NCBI RefSeq assembly: GCF_021654575.1
Contig: NZ_AP024488.1
Coordinates: forward strand, 1,860,001 to 1,924,000
Direction of reading: 5' to 3'
Source: Desulfoluna limicola
Lineage (GTDB): Bacteria; Desulfobacterota; Desulfobacteria; Desulfobacterales; Desulfolunaceae
Length of the DNA: 64,000 bases
Of the stretch, positions 35,511-44,698 are shown one piece after another; the stretch's first letter is position 1; every line of letters starts with the position of its first letter. The position numbers were made by a program, and so were the translations under genes. The notes under the pieces were generated by a model. The model was not told the DNA's origin. It saw nothing but the letters and a program-made list of their open reading frames with translations, and ran no database searches.

Positions 35511-36410
35511 TCAGCACATATGCAGGGCGGCAGAATCCATCTGAGAGGGTTCCACTCGCAGGTCTTCGGAAAGAAGGGTTTCATGGGAAAGGGCAAAGGC
35601 AGGGGTAATCTTTTCGGGGGTAAGGCCGCATTGGTAAAGCTCATCGAAGAAGGCTTGCATGCCCTTGATCTCCTGCGCGCCAAGGGAGACCACGAGATGG
35701 TCGAAATAGTTGGCCACGAGTCCTTGGGGCAGGCCTGTTTTTGACGACGCCTGCGCCACGATCCCATCGGGGTCGTTCAGCCCCCTTGCCCGGGACAGAT
35801 GAAAGAGCTCCACGAGTCGCTCCACCACGGCCGGTGCCATGGAGCAAAAATCCCTTCGGATGGCCCAGACGGCAAACACAAAGGGAAGCCCCGTCATCTT
35901 TTTCCACTCTTCACCAAGGTCATAAACATACGGGAACTGCCCGTGCCAGTCGTTTAGAAGGGCTGAATCTCCGATCACCAGACCGCCCCTGGCGCCTTTG
36001 GGGATATCGGAAGGTGCATGGACTTTTCCCTGCTCGATGATGGGGGCCACGCCATTTTTGCGAAAGAGGATGCGGAGGAGATCCACCGATGTTTCGGACT
36101 CCTCGGTGGCGATCACGCGCTCACCCCCCAGCTCCTCCATGGGCTTTTCCGAGACAAAAAGAACGCTCAACACCTTTCCGTTGCAGGAGATGGACAAATC
36201 GGGCAGCAGGACCCAGTCGGCTGCGTTGCGCGCATAGGCGGCAGAGGAGACCGGGCTCATCACCACATCCCCTGTTTTAAGCATGGCGTTGAGCTCTGCG
36301 GGCGGACGGGTCACCAGGGTAAGCCAGTCGGGGCAGTCCCCATTGTCGATACCGTGGTAGACGGGAGAAACGTTGATATAACTGATGCGCCCTATGGGTG
36401 TGTTGCACAT
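35511..36410 (-). CDS. mqnA: Chorismate dehydratase
   Basis: A 299-residue periplasmic-binding-protein-like enzyme converting chorismate to 3-enolpyruvylbenzoate, the first step of the futalosine pathway. Signature regions GRISYINVSPVYHGI, SPVSSAAYARN, SISCNGKVLSVLFVS and IGDSALL fit MqnA. The ATG at 36410 gives family length; a longer frame upstream runs through a repeat and is rejected. Same strand as the deaminase, mqnC and mqnE genes, with repeats in between. Confidence 0.95.
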   Translation of the reverse strand: MCNTPIGRISYINVSPVYHGIDNGDCPDWLTLVTRPPAELNAMLKTGDVVMSPVSSAAYARNAADWVLLPDLSISCNGKVLSVLFVSEKPMEELGGERVIATEESETSVDLLRILFRKNGVAPIIEQGKVHAPSDIPKGARGGLVIGDSALLNDWHGQFPYVYDLGEEWKKMTGLPFVFAVWAIRRDFCSMAPAVVERLVELFHLSRARGLNDPDGIVAQASSKTGLPQGLVANYFDHLVVSLGAQEIKGMQAFFDELYQCGLTPEKITPAFALSHETLLSEDLRVEPSQMDSAALHMC

Positions 36411-36452
36411 AATGGGGTCATGCCTTTGTTGATAATAATTAGGACCAAAAAC

Positions 36453-36567
36453 AAGCCTCCGGCGGCAAGGGTGGCGAAGCCACGTTAGGCAAAAACACCT
36501 TGAAAGCTGGTTTGCAAATGCGCCCCGGGTATCTTTACCTCGGGCTGTCATGCGTCCGCATTCGCCC
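36453..36567 (+). repeat. Mosaic repeat, worn
   Basis: AAGCCTCCGGCGGCAAGG, then CACCTTGAAAGCTGGTTTGC and an imperfect GCAAATGC..GCATTCGC hairpin with CCTCGGG in its loop. Confidence 0.65.
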
Positions 36568-36775
36568 GAAGGGTGAGAGGCTGCATGGTGTGTCACAAGC
36601 GCATGAGTGATCGATACCCTCATGCCACGCCATGGGCTGACGTTTACAAGCATGGATCCAGAGGCGAAGAGTGCGCCAATTCAAACAGAGTCTGAGTCGT
36701 TGCCGTTCTTCTTCGATCACGGAACACCAGAACACTTCATGCAACGCCTCACACTTCCCACCTTACAATCTGGTA

Positions 36776-37939
36776 TTATTCCACAATACTCAAATCAACC
36801 CCCGCACCAAACAACCGTTCAAAAGAGAACGCTCGGCCCGATAATCTTGGAACCACCTTGATGAACCGGGCCGATGCGCCGGGCACAAGGCGACCGAAGC
36901 GTTCCCCAAGCCCGAGGGCTTTTGCCCCGTTTTCAGTGGCCATACGAAAGATCTCAGCAAAAGAAAGTCCGGGGGCATGCGTTGCCACGGCCCGCATCTC
37001 ATCGATGATGGAAAGGCTGTCGCAGCTTGCCAGGCTGTCGGTGCCCAGGGCCACCGTCAGCCCTTCCGCCACCATGGCCTCGATGTCCGGGGCCCGACCA
37101 TGAAGGAGAAGGTTGCTTCGCACACAGCAGGCAGCGGTGGCGCCCTTTTCTGCCAGGCGCCTGAAGTGCCGCCTCCCGCTCTGCAGCAGGTGCACCACGA
37201 GGGTATTTTCATCCACGACGCCAAGGTTCAGAAGATAAGAGACCGGATCGTCGGCAGGAACAGGCCAGCCTGAAAAGTCGATGCTCCGCTCCGTCAGAAA
37301 ATCAGCCCAGGCACCCTGGCCGGAGGTGATGAATTCCCGCTCGGCATCCGACTCGTCCAGGTGAATACTGAAAGGCCGGCCTGATCCTGTGGCAAGGGCC
37401 TTCATCCCCCGGATGGCTTCCGGGGCGGTGGTGTGGGGTGCATGAGCGGCAAGGCTCACCCACGGTGCGTCCTTGCTTCCCGTGGGCATGGCAAGGGGAG
37501 CCGGCGCCCCCAGCAACTCCTGAAACCAGACGCCCTGAGCGCCCTTTTTATCAAACAGGGGCCTTGTTATGCCCAAGGTCGAGATCTCGCCAAAAACAAG
37601 CGTTCCTGCAGCCTCAGCGTCCCCCACGGCCTTCCTGGCCGCTTGAAAAAGCGTTTTTTCTGGGCATGCGCCCCGAACAACCAGAAGGTCCCTCACCCAC
37701 GCGGCAAAGCCGGCGTCACTTTTCACACGCCCCTTCAGAGCCGAAAGTTCCAGATGGGTGTGGGCATTGACAAAGCCCGGCAGAAGGGCAGCATCACCGT
37801 GATCTTCGGCAGGGGTCCCCTTGGGTCCACTGCCATGGCCCACAGAGACGATCATCCCCTTTTCCGCCACCAGGTGGCCGTCTTCAATGACGGTATCAGC
37901 ATCCACCACCACCCATCTTGCCCGATGGACCCGCTTCAT
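36776..37939 (-). CDS. Amidohydrolase, probable aminodeoxyfutalosine deaminase
   Basis: A 387-residue metal-dependent hydrolase: first metal ligands in GFVNAHTHLE, third His in SIHLDES, fourth in VVHLLQ, and the catalytic Asp in GTDSLASC. Its place between mqnA and mqnC on the same strand suggests it converts 6-amino-6-deoxyfutalosine to futalosine, giving the substrate for MqnB. Related amidohydrolases (guanine or cytosine deaminases) would look similar, so the assignment rests on context. The ATG at 37939 has AGGTGGGCGG directly upstream. Confidence 0.85.
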   Translation of the reverse strand: MKRVHRARWVVVDADTVIEDGHLVAEKGMIVSVGHGSGPKGTPAEDHGDAALLPGFVNAHTHLELSALKGRVKSDAGFAAWVRDLLVVRGACPEKTLFQAARKAVGDAEAAGTLVFGEISTLGITRPLFDKKGAQGVWFQELLGAPAPLAMPTGSKDAPWVSLAAHAPHTTAPEAIRGMKALATGSGRPFSIHLDESDAEREFITSGQGAWADFLTERSIDFSGWPVPADDPVSYLLNLGVVDENTLVVHLLQSGRRHFRRLAEKGATAACCVRSNLLLHGRAPDIEAMVAEGLTVALGTDSLASCDSLSIIDEMRAVATHAPGLSFAEIFRMATENGAKALGLGERFGRLVPGASARFIKVVPRLSGRAFSFERLFGAGVDLSIVE

Positions 37940-38017
37940 CCGCCCACCTGCTCGCTGGAAACGTGCTGGGTTGAGACATGCCACATTTGAGCTATCACAT
38001 TTAACTGTTCCATGAGC

Positions 38018-39073
38018 TTACCGGGATAAGTGGTTGTAAAAGCAGTCCCTCTGGACCGGCGTAAACCCGGCCGAGGCCACCACGCGAACAAGGTCTTCTT
38101 TGGGCAGCATGTGATCCACCCCTGCGGCGGCCACCACGTTCTCCTCGATCATGGTGGAGCCCATGTCGTTGGCCCCGAAAAAGAGAGCCACCTGGGCGAT
38201 CTTCTCCCCTTGCGTGACCCAGGAGGCCTGAATGTTGTCCACGTTGTCCAGAAAGAGTCGGGAGAGGGCCAGAACGCGAAGGTAAGCATCGGCCGAGGCC
38301 TTCTCCACTTGAAGCTCGGTATTGGTGGGTTGAAAGGTCCAGGGAATAAAGGCGGTGAAGCCACCGGTCTCATCCTGGAGATCCCGAATCCGCGCAAGAT
38401 GCTCCACAAGCTGCTCCGGTGTTTCCAGATGCCCGAACATCATGGTGGCGGTGGAACGCATGCCGGCAAGGTGCGCCTGACGCATCACCTCCAGCCACTT
38501 GTCCGTCCCGCACTTGTTGGGAGAGACCTGACTGCGAACATCATCCACGAGGATCTCAGCCCCACCTCCGGGGATCGATTTCAGCCCCGCCTCCTTCAAC
38601 CTTTTTACCGTCTCGGCAATGGAGAGATCGGTCTGATCGGCAAGCCAGGAGATTTCGGGTGGCGAGAACCCATGCACATGAATGGGAAAGGTGGTGGTAA
38701 GCCAACTCAGAAGGTCGGTGTACCAGTCAAGATCCAGGGCGGGGTTCATCCCTCCCTGAAGAAGAATCTGGGTACCGCCCAACTCAAGGGTCTCTTCAAT
38801 CTTCTGCCGGAAGGCCTCGCGGCTCAGCACATACCCGCCCTCTTCCCCCACCTTGGTGTAGAAAGCACAGAACTTGCATTCCGAGGTGCAAACGTTGGTG
38901 TAGTTGATGTTCCGATCCACCACGAAGGTGACCACAGGCTCGGGGTGCTTTCGCAGACGAACGGCGTTGGCCAGACTTCCAAGCTCCGGCAGGCTCGCTC
39001 CGTGATAGAGTTCAAGGAGCTCGTGAGGGGTAATACGCTTACTGTCCGATATTTTTTGACATAGAGCTTCCAC
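38018..39073 (-). CDS. mqnC: Cyclic dehypoxanthine futalosine synthase, radical SAM
   Basis: A 351-residue radical SAM enzyme that cyclises dehypoxanthine futalosine. The 4Fe-4S ligands are C62, C66 and C69 (CTSECKFC), followed by FYTKVGEEGGYVLS, LQGGMNPALDLDWY and SIPGGGAEILVDDVR, all MqnC-type. The GTG at 39073 has TAGGAG seven bases before. Next to mqnE, its paralogue. Confidence 0.95.
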   Translation of the reverse strand: MEALCQKISDSKRITPHELLELYHGASLPELGSLANAVRLRKHPEPVVTFVVDRNINYTNVCTSECKFCAFYTKVGEEGGYVLSREAFRQKIEETLELGGTQILLQGGMNPALDLDWYTDLLSWLTTTFPIHVHGFSPPEISWLADQTDLSIAETVKRLKEAGLKSIPGGGAEILVDDVRSQVSPNKCGTDKWLEVMRQAHLAGMRSTATMMFGHLETPEQLVEHLARIRDLQDETGGFTAFIPWTFQPTNTELQVEKASADAYLRVLALSRLFLDNVDNIQASWVTQGEKIAQVALFFGANDMGSTMIEENVVAAAGVDHMLPKEDLVRVVASAGFTPVQRDCFYNHLSR

Positions 39074-39099
39074 AGATATCTCCTAAGAGAAATGGTAAC

Positions 39100-39333
39100 G
39101 ATTCTATTATGCCTTCTATGGTTAAAGTGCTTGGAAAAACCAAGCCTCCGGCGGCAAGGTGTGCCACCTTGAAAGCGGGTTGCGAATGATCCCAACCCTC
39201 GTTCCTCGGGTCGAGATCATTCGCGAAGGCTTCCGTCAATAAACAGCCAAGACTTGTTTATCAAACCCACTTTCAGATCAGGCTAAAGTTTGGCCCCCGG
39301 CAGGGCCGCCGGAGGCAACCCTGAGTTGAACAC
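39100..39333. repeat. Mosaic repeat between mqnC and mqnE
   Basis: GCCTCCGGCGGCAAGGTGTG, then ACCTTGAAAGCGGGTT, a perfect 10-bp variable stem (GCGAATGATC 39182-39191 with 39215-39224) around CCTCGTTCCTCGGG, the TTTATCAAACCC block and the GGCAGGGCCGCCGG end. A classic full copy. The right end touches the mqnE stop. Confidence 0.85.
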
Positions 39334-40416
<1,083 letters not shown>

Positions 40417-40491
40417 ATTCCCCTCTTCCGCGAGGTTATTCAGATGGCCTGCCCTACCGCAAGCCCCTGTTCCAGTTCACATCCCGACCTG

Positions 40492-40520
40492 TGACCACCT
40501 GGTCAGTGACCACTCGGTCA
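40492..40520 (-). promoter_or_regulatory. Two tandem TetR-type operator palindromes
   Basis: TGACCACCTGGTCA (40492-40505) and TGACCACTCGGTCA (40507-40520), both with TGACC/GGTCA arms and four central bases, centres 15 bp apart. They lie immediately downstream of the -10 box, overlapping the expected start site, a normal place for a repressor. Confidence 0.75.
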
Positions 40521-40549
40521 TATATACAGAGGTTTTATGCCTGTGGCAA
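40521..40549 (-). promoter_or_regulatory. Promoter of mqnE
   Basis: On the minus strand: TTGCCA (40549-40544), 17-bp spacer, TATATA (40526-40521). The start site would fall about 98 bases before the mqnE ATG. Confidence 0.8.
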
Positions 40550-40581
40550 GCGCCTGTTCAGTGAAATCCGTCTTAAACGCG

Positions 40582-40919
40582 TGCCTCCGGCGGCCAGGGG
40601 ATGATCCCCTGGACCCCAGGTTTCGAAAGGTCTTGCCCCTCGCACCTCGGGTCAAGACCTTTCGCGAGGTTAAGCGGATTGCATGTCGGCCAAGTGCCAA
40701 AGCCGTTGAATCCCAGGTCCGAAAATGCTCCGAAGTCGTTCCTCGTGTCCATATCACTTGCTGACGTGCTGCGACTGTGAGTAACGGTACAAACGTGAAT
40801 TCGTCTTCCCCGGCTGTCAGGGCACCTGAAGATTTCGAAAATTTTTTCCCGTGTTGCTCCACATCGTTGCATGGGGAGTGACCGGGGATCCATGTTTGAA
40901 AGCTGACACCGGTTGAAGC
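40582..40919. repeat. Extended mosaic repeat with a perfect 12-bp stem
   Basis: GCCTCCGGCGGCCAGGGG palindrome module, variable stem CGAAAGGTCTTG (40624-40635) with 40653-40664 around CCCCTCGCACCTCGGGT, then TTCCCCGGCTGT and, near the end, TGACCGGGGATCCATGT. The same two last blocks recur at 57700-57800, defining a long form of the family. Confidence 0.75.
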
Positions 40920-41294
40920 CTGTTTTTGATGGCTGAATTTCACCCGAGCGCCCCTGTCATCAGGATAAAAACACTGTTAAATCAATACACTATAATGAGC
41001 ACATACCATTTCTTGCACTGTCGGGTGGGTGGCAACCCGTGGCACCTCAAACCAAAAAGACCGGCAAATAAGCCTTTTATACCTGCAACTTACACATCCT
41101 TATTCCAGCATGGCTTTAACCTGTAACCGTCCGACTGTTTATACAATGGACCCCCATACACCTTGACCGGCAGAGAAAAGCACTCTAAAAAATGAAGGGA
41201 TTTAAAATAACGACAAGAAAAGGCGGCTCCTCAGCAGCCTCTTTATAATCCACAACGATCACGATGACGCCACCTGAACAGAAAAGGAGACCCC
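40920..41294. other. Intergenic region upstream of the hotdog gene
   Basis: I see no gene. Short plus-strand frames here lack Shine-Dalgarno sites. Confidence 0.4.
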
Positions 41295-41678
41295 ATGGAG
41301 TGCAGAACCCATTTAGAGATCAACAACGACCTGTGCGGAACCGTTACCACCCTTGAGGAGGGACGCTGCGTGGTGACCATGACCACCACCCCGGAAATGG
41401 GGGCCGATGTGCAAGGCCTTGTGCATGGAGGGTTTGTCTTTGGAATGGCGGACTACGCCGCCATGTGCGCCGTCAATGATCCGTATGTGGTGTTGGGCGC
41501 TGCCGAGACCAGCTTTTTGAAACCGGTAAAGGCGGGAGAGACACTCACGGCTGAAGCCGTGGTGGTAGAGACAAAGGGCAAAAAGCAAATCGTGCCTGTG
41601 ACCGTCACCCGGGGTGAGGAGATCGTCTTCAAGGGCACCTTTACCTGCTTTGTCCTTGAATCGCATGTGTTGGGGTAA
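41295..41678 (+). CDS. Hotdog-fold thioesterase-like protein (PaaI family)
   Basis: A 127-residue single hotdog domain: the helix-containing LVHGGFVFGMADYAAMCAVN segment carries the usual HGG, followed by FLKPVKAGETL and a final strand. Such proteins hydrolyse acyl-CoA thioesters as dimers or tetramers in the cytosol. AAAGGAG precedes the ATG. Its closeness to the menaquinone genes might suggest a DHNA-CoA-like role, but the futalosine route uses no CoA ester, so the substrate remains open. Confidence 0.85.
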   Translation: MECRTHLEINNDLCGTVTTLEEGRCVVTMTTTPEMGADVQGLVHGGFVFGMADYAAMCAVNDPYVVLGAAETSFLKPVKAGETLTAEAVVVETKGKKQIVPVTVTRGEEIVFKGTFTCFVLESHVLG

Positions 41679-41857
41679 AAAAGGGCTAAGGGCTAATAAC
41701 CGGGATGCTGGTCAGGTCAACGTTTAAAAACAATACAACTGTCCAGCTATTTTAAAAAAAAGCACCACGGTAATCAGGGGACAACCAATGGTGCGCAAGC
41801 GCACCCTACGGAATACAACATGGCGAGTGTTTAAAGTTATGGCTGCTTTGCCCCCGG

Positions 41858-41954
41858 GCAACGGCCGTCAGCGAATGCGATGGGCCTGAGGAACGAAGGC
41901 CGGGAGCATTCGCAAACCTGGGGTCCAGGGGGTTACCCCCTGGCGCCGGAGGCA
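41858..41954 (-). repeat. Mosaic repeat, GGGGTCCAGGGGG type
   Basis: GCGAATGCGATGG with GCATTCGC arms around GGCCTGAGGAACGAAGGCC, then GGGGTCCAGGGGGTTACCCCCTGG and CGCCGGAGGC, ending at the stop of the zinc-ribbon gene. Confidence 0.75.
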
Positions 41955-41955
41955 C

Positions 41956-43212
41956 TTACTTCTTTTTGCGCACCACCCGGCGAACTTTGCGGACTCGTTT
42001 GACGCCAACGGGTGCCTGTTTCTCTTGGGGTGCATCCAACCCAATCTGCTTGAAGGAACACACGGAACGGGGGCATGAAAGGCCGTCGCCTTCGTCATTC
42101 TCCACGAGAAAGGGGTTTTTGCAGGTGGGGCACGCAAAGGGGTAGGGGCGCTTCCAGGTCACAAAGCCGCAGGAGCGATTGTCGCACCGAAAAAAGGTTT
42201 TTCCGTTATCCGTTGTGCGGGTGTCAAGGGCCCCTGTTTGACAAACCGGGCAGCCAAGAGAGAGCCCCTCTTCGAATTTGGCCACGGCAGCGGCGATGTC
42301 CTCATCACTCTCACCTTGAGTCAGGGCTTCCGCCGCCTCTTTTTCGAGCGTTGCCAGGGATTCGGACGTCTGGCCATGTCGGTTTCGTTCCTCTTCAAGG
42401 CGCCTTTTCTCCTGAAGAATCTCTTCTTTCTGGCGCTCCAACTCCACTTTTTCCCGCTGCAGGGCCAGAAACGCTTCCCGCTGAATCTCATCCGGGGAGG
42501 GTTTGGGGGGAGAGTCCACCGTCACCGGCTGGACGTCGGAAGGTACGTCGGGGCTTCCCACCCCTTGCTCAGGGTTCTCCTCGGCGGAGACAACAAGGGT
42601 CCTCAAGGCCCCTTTTCGGGCGGAGGCCGTCACCTCCTGGACCTTCAGGTCCCTTCCTTTTTCATCAATCAAACGATTTCGAATGGCGGCAATCCGTTTG
42701 AGAAACCGATCACGCCGGGCCTCAGCTTCGGCAGGGTCTTCAAGGGGAATCAAAGAGCCCTCTGCCTTCTGGGGCATCAGGGTCTGATCCACCTGGTCCA
42801 GGGCTTTTTCAAGCTCATTGCGCCCCTCAAGGAGTTCCTGAAGAATCTGAACAAGATAGGCCGGCAGTACAATGCCCGCCATGCTGGGATAGGCGGCATC
42901 CAACCCGGCCATGAGACGACGGGCCATCTCACCGACTTCAGGGGCGTCGTCGGATCCGGCAAGAAGCCCTTCCTGACGAATCATTCCAACCACTTCAGCG
43001 GTACGCCCCTTTGGAACCAAGCCGAGCTCAACCCCCTCTTCCACAACATCCTGAAGAGAGAACCCGGTGCCCTCTTCCGCATGAACCAGAACCAGAAGAG
43101 CCAGAGCATCAATGCTGGGGCCAAGGCACTGCCACACCTGGGTGTACCCATCCACACCGGTCAAACGCTTCTGTACATGAAACTCAAAGGTATCTTTCAA
43201 ACCGACGTTCAT
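41956..43212 (-). CDS. Unrecognised protein with coiled coil and two C4 zinc ribbons
   Basis: A 418-residue soluble protein. The N-terminal 200 residues are mostly helical (NVGLKDTFEFHV start). A charged coiled coil (about 245-310) follows, and the C-terminus has two zinc-ribbon units of the topoisomerase I type: CPVC..FRCDNRSC (about 325-350) and CPTC..LSCPRSVC (about 363-388), then a Lys/Arg-rich tail VKRVRKVRRVVRKKK that should bind nucleic acid. There is no catalytic domain that I recognise. Start chosen at ATG 43212. It follows the small and ParA-like genes on the same strand (gap 89 bp). Confidence 0.75.
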   Translation of the reverse strand: MNVGLKDTFEFHVQKRLTGVDGYTQVWQCLGPSIDALALLVLVHAEEGTGFSLQDVVEEGVELGLVPKGRTAEVVGMIRQEGLLAGSDDAPEVGEMARRLMAGLDAAYPSMAGIVLPAYLVQILQELLEGRNELEKALDQVDQTLMPQKAEGSLIPLEDPAEAEARRDRFLKRIAAIRNRLIDEKGRDLKVQEVTASARKGALRTLVVSAEENPEQGVGSPDVPSDVQPVTVDSPPKPSPDEIQREAFLALQREKVELERQKEEILQEKRRLEEERNRHGQTSESLATLEKEAAEALTQGESDEDIAAAVAKFEEGLSLGCPVCQTGALDTRTTDNGKTFFRCDNRSCGFVTWKRPYPFACPTCKNPFLVENDEGDGLSCPRSVCSFKQIGLDAPQEKQAPVGVKRVRKVRRVVRKKK

Positions 43213-43301
43213 CAATCACACTCACTATGCTGACGGCATCATACATCAGGGGAAACCATTTCAATGAATGGCGCTCCACCTCGACACAAGTCCATTGTGG
43301 T

Positions 43302-43646
43302 TTATTCGGTATCCGGGGGTGCATCGGCCGGAGAGACGACGCCTGCCACGACATCCACACAACGGCCATCCCGACCAATCATCAGAGAAAGGGTAATGCG
43401 AGCCTGAAAATCCATTTGATAAGCGATGCGGTCTTCCTTGACCGTCAGGTGCCCCTCTTTGAACTCAATGTCGTCCTGAAGGGAAAGCCCGTACTTCTCT
43501 TCCAGCAGCTTTTCGATCACATCCCAGTTAAGGCTGCCGGTAACAATGTCCATAAGATCCCGTTCACCCTTTTGAAAGGCGTCATCGGGAACCAGTTTTT
43601 TCTCTTTTTCGGCCATAGTCTTGCCATCCAAAGCGGCCTGGTACAT
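43302..43646 (-). CDS. Small unrecognised protein of the ParA-like cluster
   Basis: A 114-residue soluble protein: a charged helical N-terminal half (MAEKEKKLVPDDAFQKGERDLMDIVTG) and a strand-rich C-terminal half (IEFKEGHLTVKEDRIAYQMDFQARITLSLMIGRDG). GGAG at good spacing supports the ATG at 43646; ATG 43616 is an alternative. It lies 12 bases after the ParA-like gene and is surely in the same transcript. Function unknown; it could be a partner that stimulates the ATPase, which is inference from position only. Confidence 0.7.
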   Translation of the reverse strand: MYQAALDGKTMAEKEKKLVPDDAFQKGERDLMDIVTGSLNWDVIEKLLEEKYGLSLQDDIEFKEGHLTVKEDRIAYQMDFQARITLSLMIGRDGRCVDVVAGVVSPADAPPDTE

Positions 43647-43658
43647 CGCTTTTCTCCA

Positions 43659-44396
43659 TCACGGGTCTGTCCCTGCCGCCATCATTTCCCGCACCAGATC
43701 CAGAAATGCCTGCGCTCCAGGGGACATCACATCCACAAGCGCAACGGGAGTTCCGGTTGCCATCCCTTTGCGGATGGCGTCACAATCAGGCAGTCGACCG
43801 ACAAATTGCATGCCGTCTTCACCAGGGGCTGGATCTGAGGGCCCCATATAAATCAAACCCATGCCTTTAAGGTCTGGGTTCAAGCTCGTTACTACTTCTT
43901 CGACACAAAGACCGGCTTCCTTAAGTTGAGAGTTGCCATCCCAGCTCGGATGCAGTGGAACAACGGCAAGGTCCGAGGCCGTGAGCGCACTTTTCACAAA
44001 GAATCCGTTACCTGAAGGGGTATCAATGATCACTATATCATACCCTTCGCCGGTTTTCCGAAGACTTAAGGCCAGAACCTTCTCCTTTTCCGGATTAAAG
44101 GCAAGAAAACCTTCCGCCTCTTTCTCACCGCCCGAGGCAGGTATCACATCAAGCCAGGCGGTAGGACCGGAAACAATAGCCCCACGCGCACTCACAAGCC
44201 CGCTCATCACATCCGCAACACCACAGGGGGACTCGGAAGAGCCCCCCATCAAGATGCGTGACCCGGCGCCGGATGAGGTACAATCCACATAGAGTGTCCT
44301 CATTTCCAGCAGAGCAAACGAGAAAGCGAGGTTTATGGCCAGTGTTGTCTTGCCCGATGCGGATCGGGGATTCAGAAGTGCTATGGTGTAAGTCAT
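43659..44396 (-). CDS. ParA/MinD-like ATPase with altered Walker A
   Basis: A 245-residue P-loop ATPase of the ParA/MinD/Soj class. The Walker A segment is NPRSASGKTT where the family has KGGxGKT, so the signature lysine is replaced by Arg while the GKT is kept. Walker A' is LYVDCTSSG, and Walker B is IVIIDTPSGNGF, normal for the class. The ATG at 44396 has GGAGAGG upstream; the frame before it has no support. The family forms ATP-dependent dimers on DNA or membrane and positions cargo. No parB-like gene is adjacent, so it is not a chromosome-partition pair. Confidence 0.85.
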   Translation of the reverse strand: MTYTIALLNPRSASGKTTLAINLAFSFALLEMRTLYVDCTSSGAGSRILMGGSSESPCGVADVMSGLVSARGAIVSGPTAWLDVIPASGGEKEAEGFLAFNPEKEKVLALSLRKTGEGYDIVIIDTPSGNGFFVKSALTASDLAVVPLHPSWDGNSQLKEAGLCVEEVVTSLNPDLKGMGLIYMGPSDPAPGEDGMQFVGRLPDCDAIRKGMATGTPVALVDVMSPGAQAFLDLVREMMAAGTDP

Positions 44397-44698
44397 GGCA
44401 CAACCTCTCCAGGGGTTGGAAGCCGGCGGCTGAAGGCCGGCGGTTTCGGGTGGAGTTCTCACATAAGGAAGCAATCAACAGAATTGTCAGGGTAGAAATA
44501 GCACAATTGAGAAGCAATGTGAACCGGCATCACCACCGGTTAACACACGTTCCCAGACTATACACCCTTGGTATTGTGACCCATGCCCGATTGAGCTATG
44601 GTTTAAACGGATATGCCGGGAGGTCGAGGACGGCCACAACATGACGCCAACGACCTGTTAACATTAACAACATCCTAACCACCCCTGTAAAGCGTCAT
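44397..44698. promoter_or_regulatory. Divergent intergenic region with inverted repeat
   Basis: AACCGG (44522-44527) and CCGGTT (44536-44541) form an inverted repeat in the middle, and GTTAACATTAAC lies near 44657. These could be control sites shared by the ParA-like operon and the repeat protein. Function inferred only. Confidence 0.4.

Noticed and set aside
40518..40943. 141-residue open frame on the minus strand
   Set aside because: It runs through the mqnE promoter region and a repeat copy, lacks a ribosome-binding site, and its coding look comes from the repeat palindromes.
41295..41678. Hotdog protein as DHNA-CoA thioesterase of menaquinone synthesis
   Set aside because: The futalosine route found here makes no DHNA-CoA, so the location next to mqn genes is not evidence for that role.
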